Below, in pieces: positions 63,483 to 64,000 of a stretch of DNA of 64,000 nt. Under the pieces are notes generated by a model, which worked only from the letters and a program-made list of their open reading frames with translations, was not told the origin of the DNA and searched no databases. A program made the translations under genes and the position numbers. The number at the start of each line of letters is the position of its first letter. Position 1 is the stretch's first letter. The DNA is from Taishania sp964580465 (GTDB lineage: Bacteria; Bacteroidota; Bacteroidia; Flavobacteriales_D; Crocinitomicaceae), in NCBI GenBank assembly GCA_964580465.1, contig CAZOKJ010000003.1, forward strand, positions 1-64,000, written 5' to 3'.

Positions 63483-64000
63483 GTTGATTCATATTAAAAA
63501 CATGGTTTGTAATCGCTGCATCATGGCGGTTGAAACTGTTTTTTCAGAAATGAATATCCCTGTTGATTTTGTTGAATTAGGCAAGGTACAAGTTCCATCT
63601 AAATTAGATGAAGCTTTAAAAGAGGAGCTGAAATCAAAATTGGATCAATTAGGTTTTGAACTGCTCGAAGATAAAAAAGAACAAGTTGTTGAACAGGTTA
63701 AAAATCTTATTATAGAACTTGTGCATCACCGCTCTAATGAATTAAATGTAAATCTTTCAGATTACATAGCTGGCCAATTACAATTAGATTATTCCAATGT
63801 GAGTAAGTTGTTTTCCGAATTGGAAGGAACAACGATTGAAAAATTTTTCATTGTTCAAAAAATCGAACGAGTTAAAGAGTTAATTAGCTATGATGAGAAA
63901 AATTTAAGTGAAATTGCATTTGAGTTACATTATTCAAGTGCAGCTCATTTGAGTAGTCAATTTAAGAAAATAACAGGACTAACACCATCACAATATAAAA
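63475..64000 (+). CDS. AraC-family regulator with metal-binding-like N-terminus (partial)
   Basis: 175 codons visible from the ATG at 63475; it runs off the window in the middle of the second helix-turn-helix and probably lacks only the C-terminal tail. The N-terminus (IHIKNMVCNRCIMAV, C12-x-x-C15) resembles a heavy-metal-associated domain and continues to about residue 65. The AraC domain is recognisable from KIERVKELISYDEKNLSEIAFELHYSSAAHLSSQFKKITGLTPSQYK. Bacteroidota regulators of this type may respond to copper or other soft metals (inference). The start lies inside the MFS gene, so the two are coupled. Confidence 0.88.
   Translation, partial: MSELIHIKNMVCNRCIMAVETVFSEMNIPVDFVELGKVQVPSKLDEALKEELKSKLDQLGFELLEDKKEQVVEQVKNLIIELVHHRSNELNVNLSDYIAGQLQLDYSNVSKLFSELEGTTIEKFFIVQKIERVKELISYDEKNLSEIAFELHYSSAAHLSSQFKKITGLTPSQYK

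Overview
The window looks like a chromosomal segment of a low-GC member of the Bacteroidota, most likely order Flavobacteriales. I base this on several features. There is a gliding-motility lipoprotein GldH, two secreted proteins with type B and one with a type A type IX secretion (T9SS) C-terminal signal, and a PorE-like OmpA lipoprotein. A DnaG lacks its zinc ligands, a 14-gene nuo operon has a short NuoG, and many genes are preceded by the Bacteroidota-type -7 motif TAnnTTTG. Genus-level placement is not possible from reading alone. No rRNA, CRISPR array, prophage or insertion sequence was found. The only mobile-element signal is a tyrosine recombinase cut by the left edge.

Layout. 1-2.4 kb: partial recombinase, an AT-rich gap with inverted repeats, and a leftward peroxiredoxin-thioredoxin-DUF6952 operon. 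2.5-4.3 kb: an alanine-dehydrogenase-like enzyme overlapping a small PD-(D/E)XK (HsdR-N-like) protein. 4.3-8.5 kb: a leftward block of Nfu Fe-S carrier, LuxR-type response regulator, TPR-containing sensor kinase and WD40 protein. 8.9-20.2 kb: housekeeping genes pckA, dnaG, an MscS channel, lpxK, purine nucleoside phosphorylase, gatB, two tandem TlpA-like thioredoxins and lpxH. 20.3-26.9 kb: a small secreted protein and a 2065-residue T9SS type B repeat protein. 27.2-39.9 kb: nuoA-N, complete. 40.0-42.5 kb: a T9SS type A repeat protein. 42.7-45.9 kb: glycyl-tRNA synthetase, a Cys-rich 17-residue-repeat ORF between two palindromic elements, tRNA-Asp and a PhnA-domain protein. 46-54.4 kb: ricT-like gene, gldH, crotonase, polysaccharide flippase, queE, porE-like gene, UbiA prenyltransferase and maf. 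54.6-57.9 kb: a second pair of small secreted protein and T9SS type B protein. 58-64 kb: a ribulose-phosphate-epimerase-like protein fused to CBS domains, DAHP synthase, a KdsC-like phosphatase, a saccharopine-dehydrogenase-like enzyme, an MFS transporter and a partial AraC regulator with a metal-binding-like N-terminus.

How the genes work together. Envelope and surface functions dominate: lpxK and lpxH (lipid A), the flippase, gldH and a PorE-like protein (T9SS/gliding), and three large T9SS cargo proteins. The respiratory complex I operon and pckA represent core energy metabolism. The parts least explained by standard annotation are the palindrome-flanked repeat ORF at 44.3-44.9 kb, the epimerase-CBS fusion with its sugar-acid-type neighbours at 58-60.8 kb, the AlaDH-like enzyme missing the family's catalytic His, and the twin loci pairing a small secreted protein with a giant T9SS protein.
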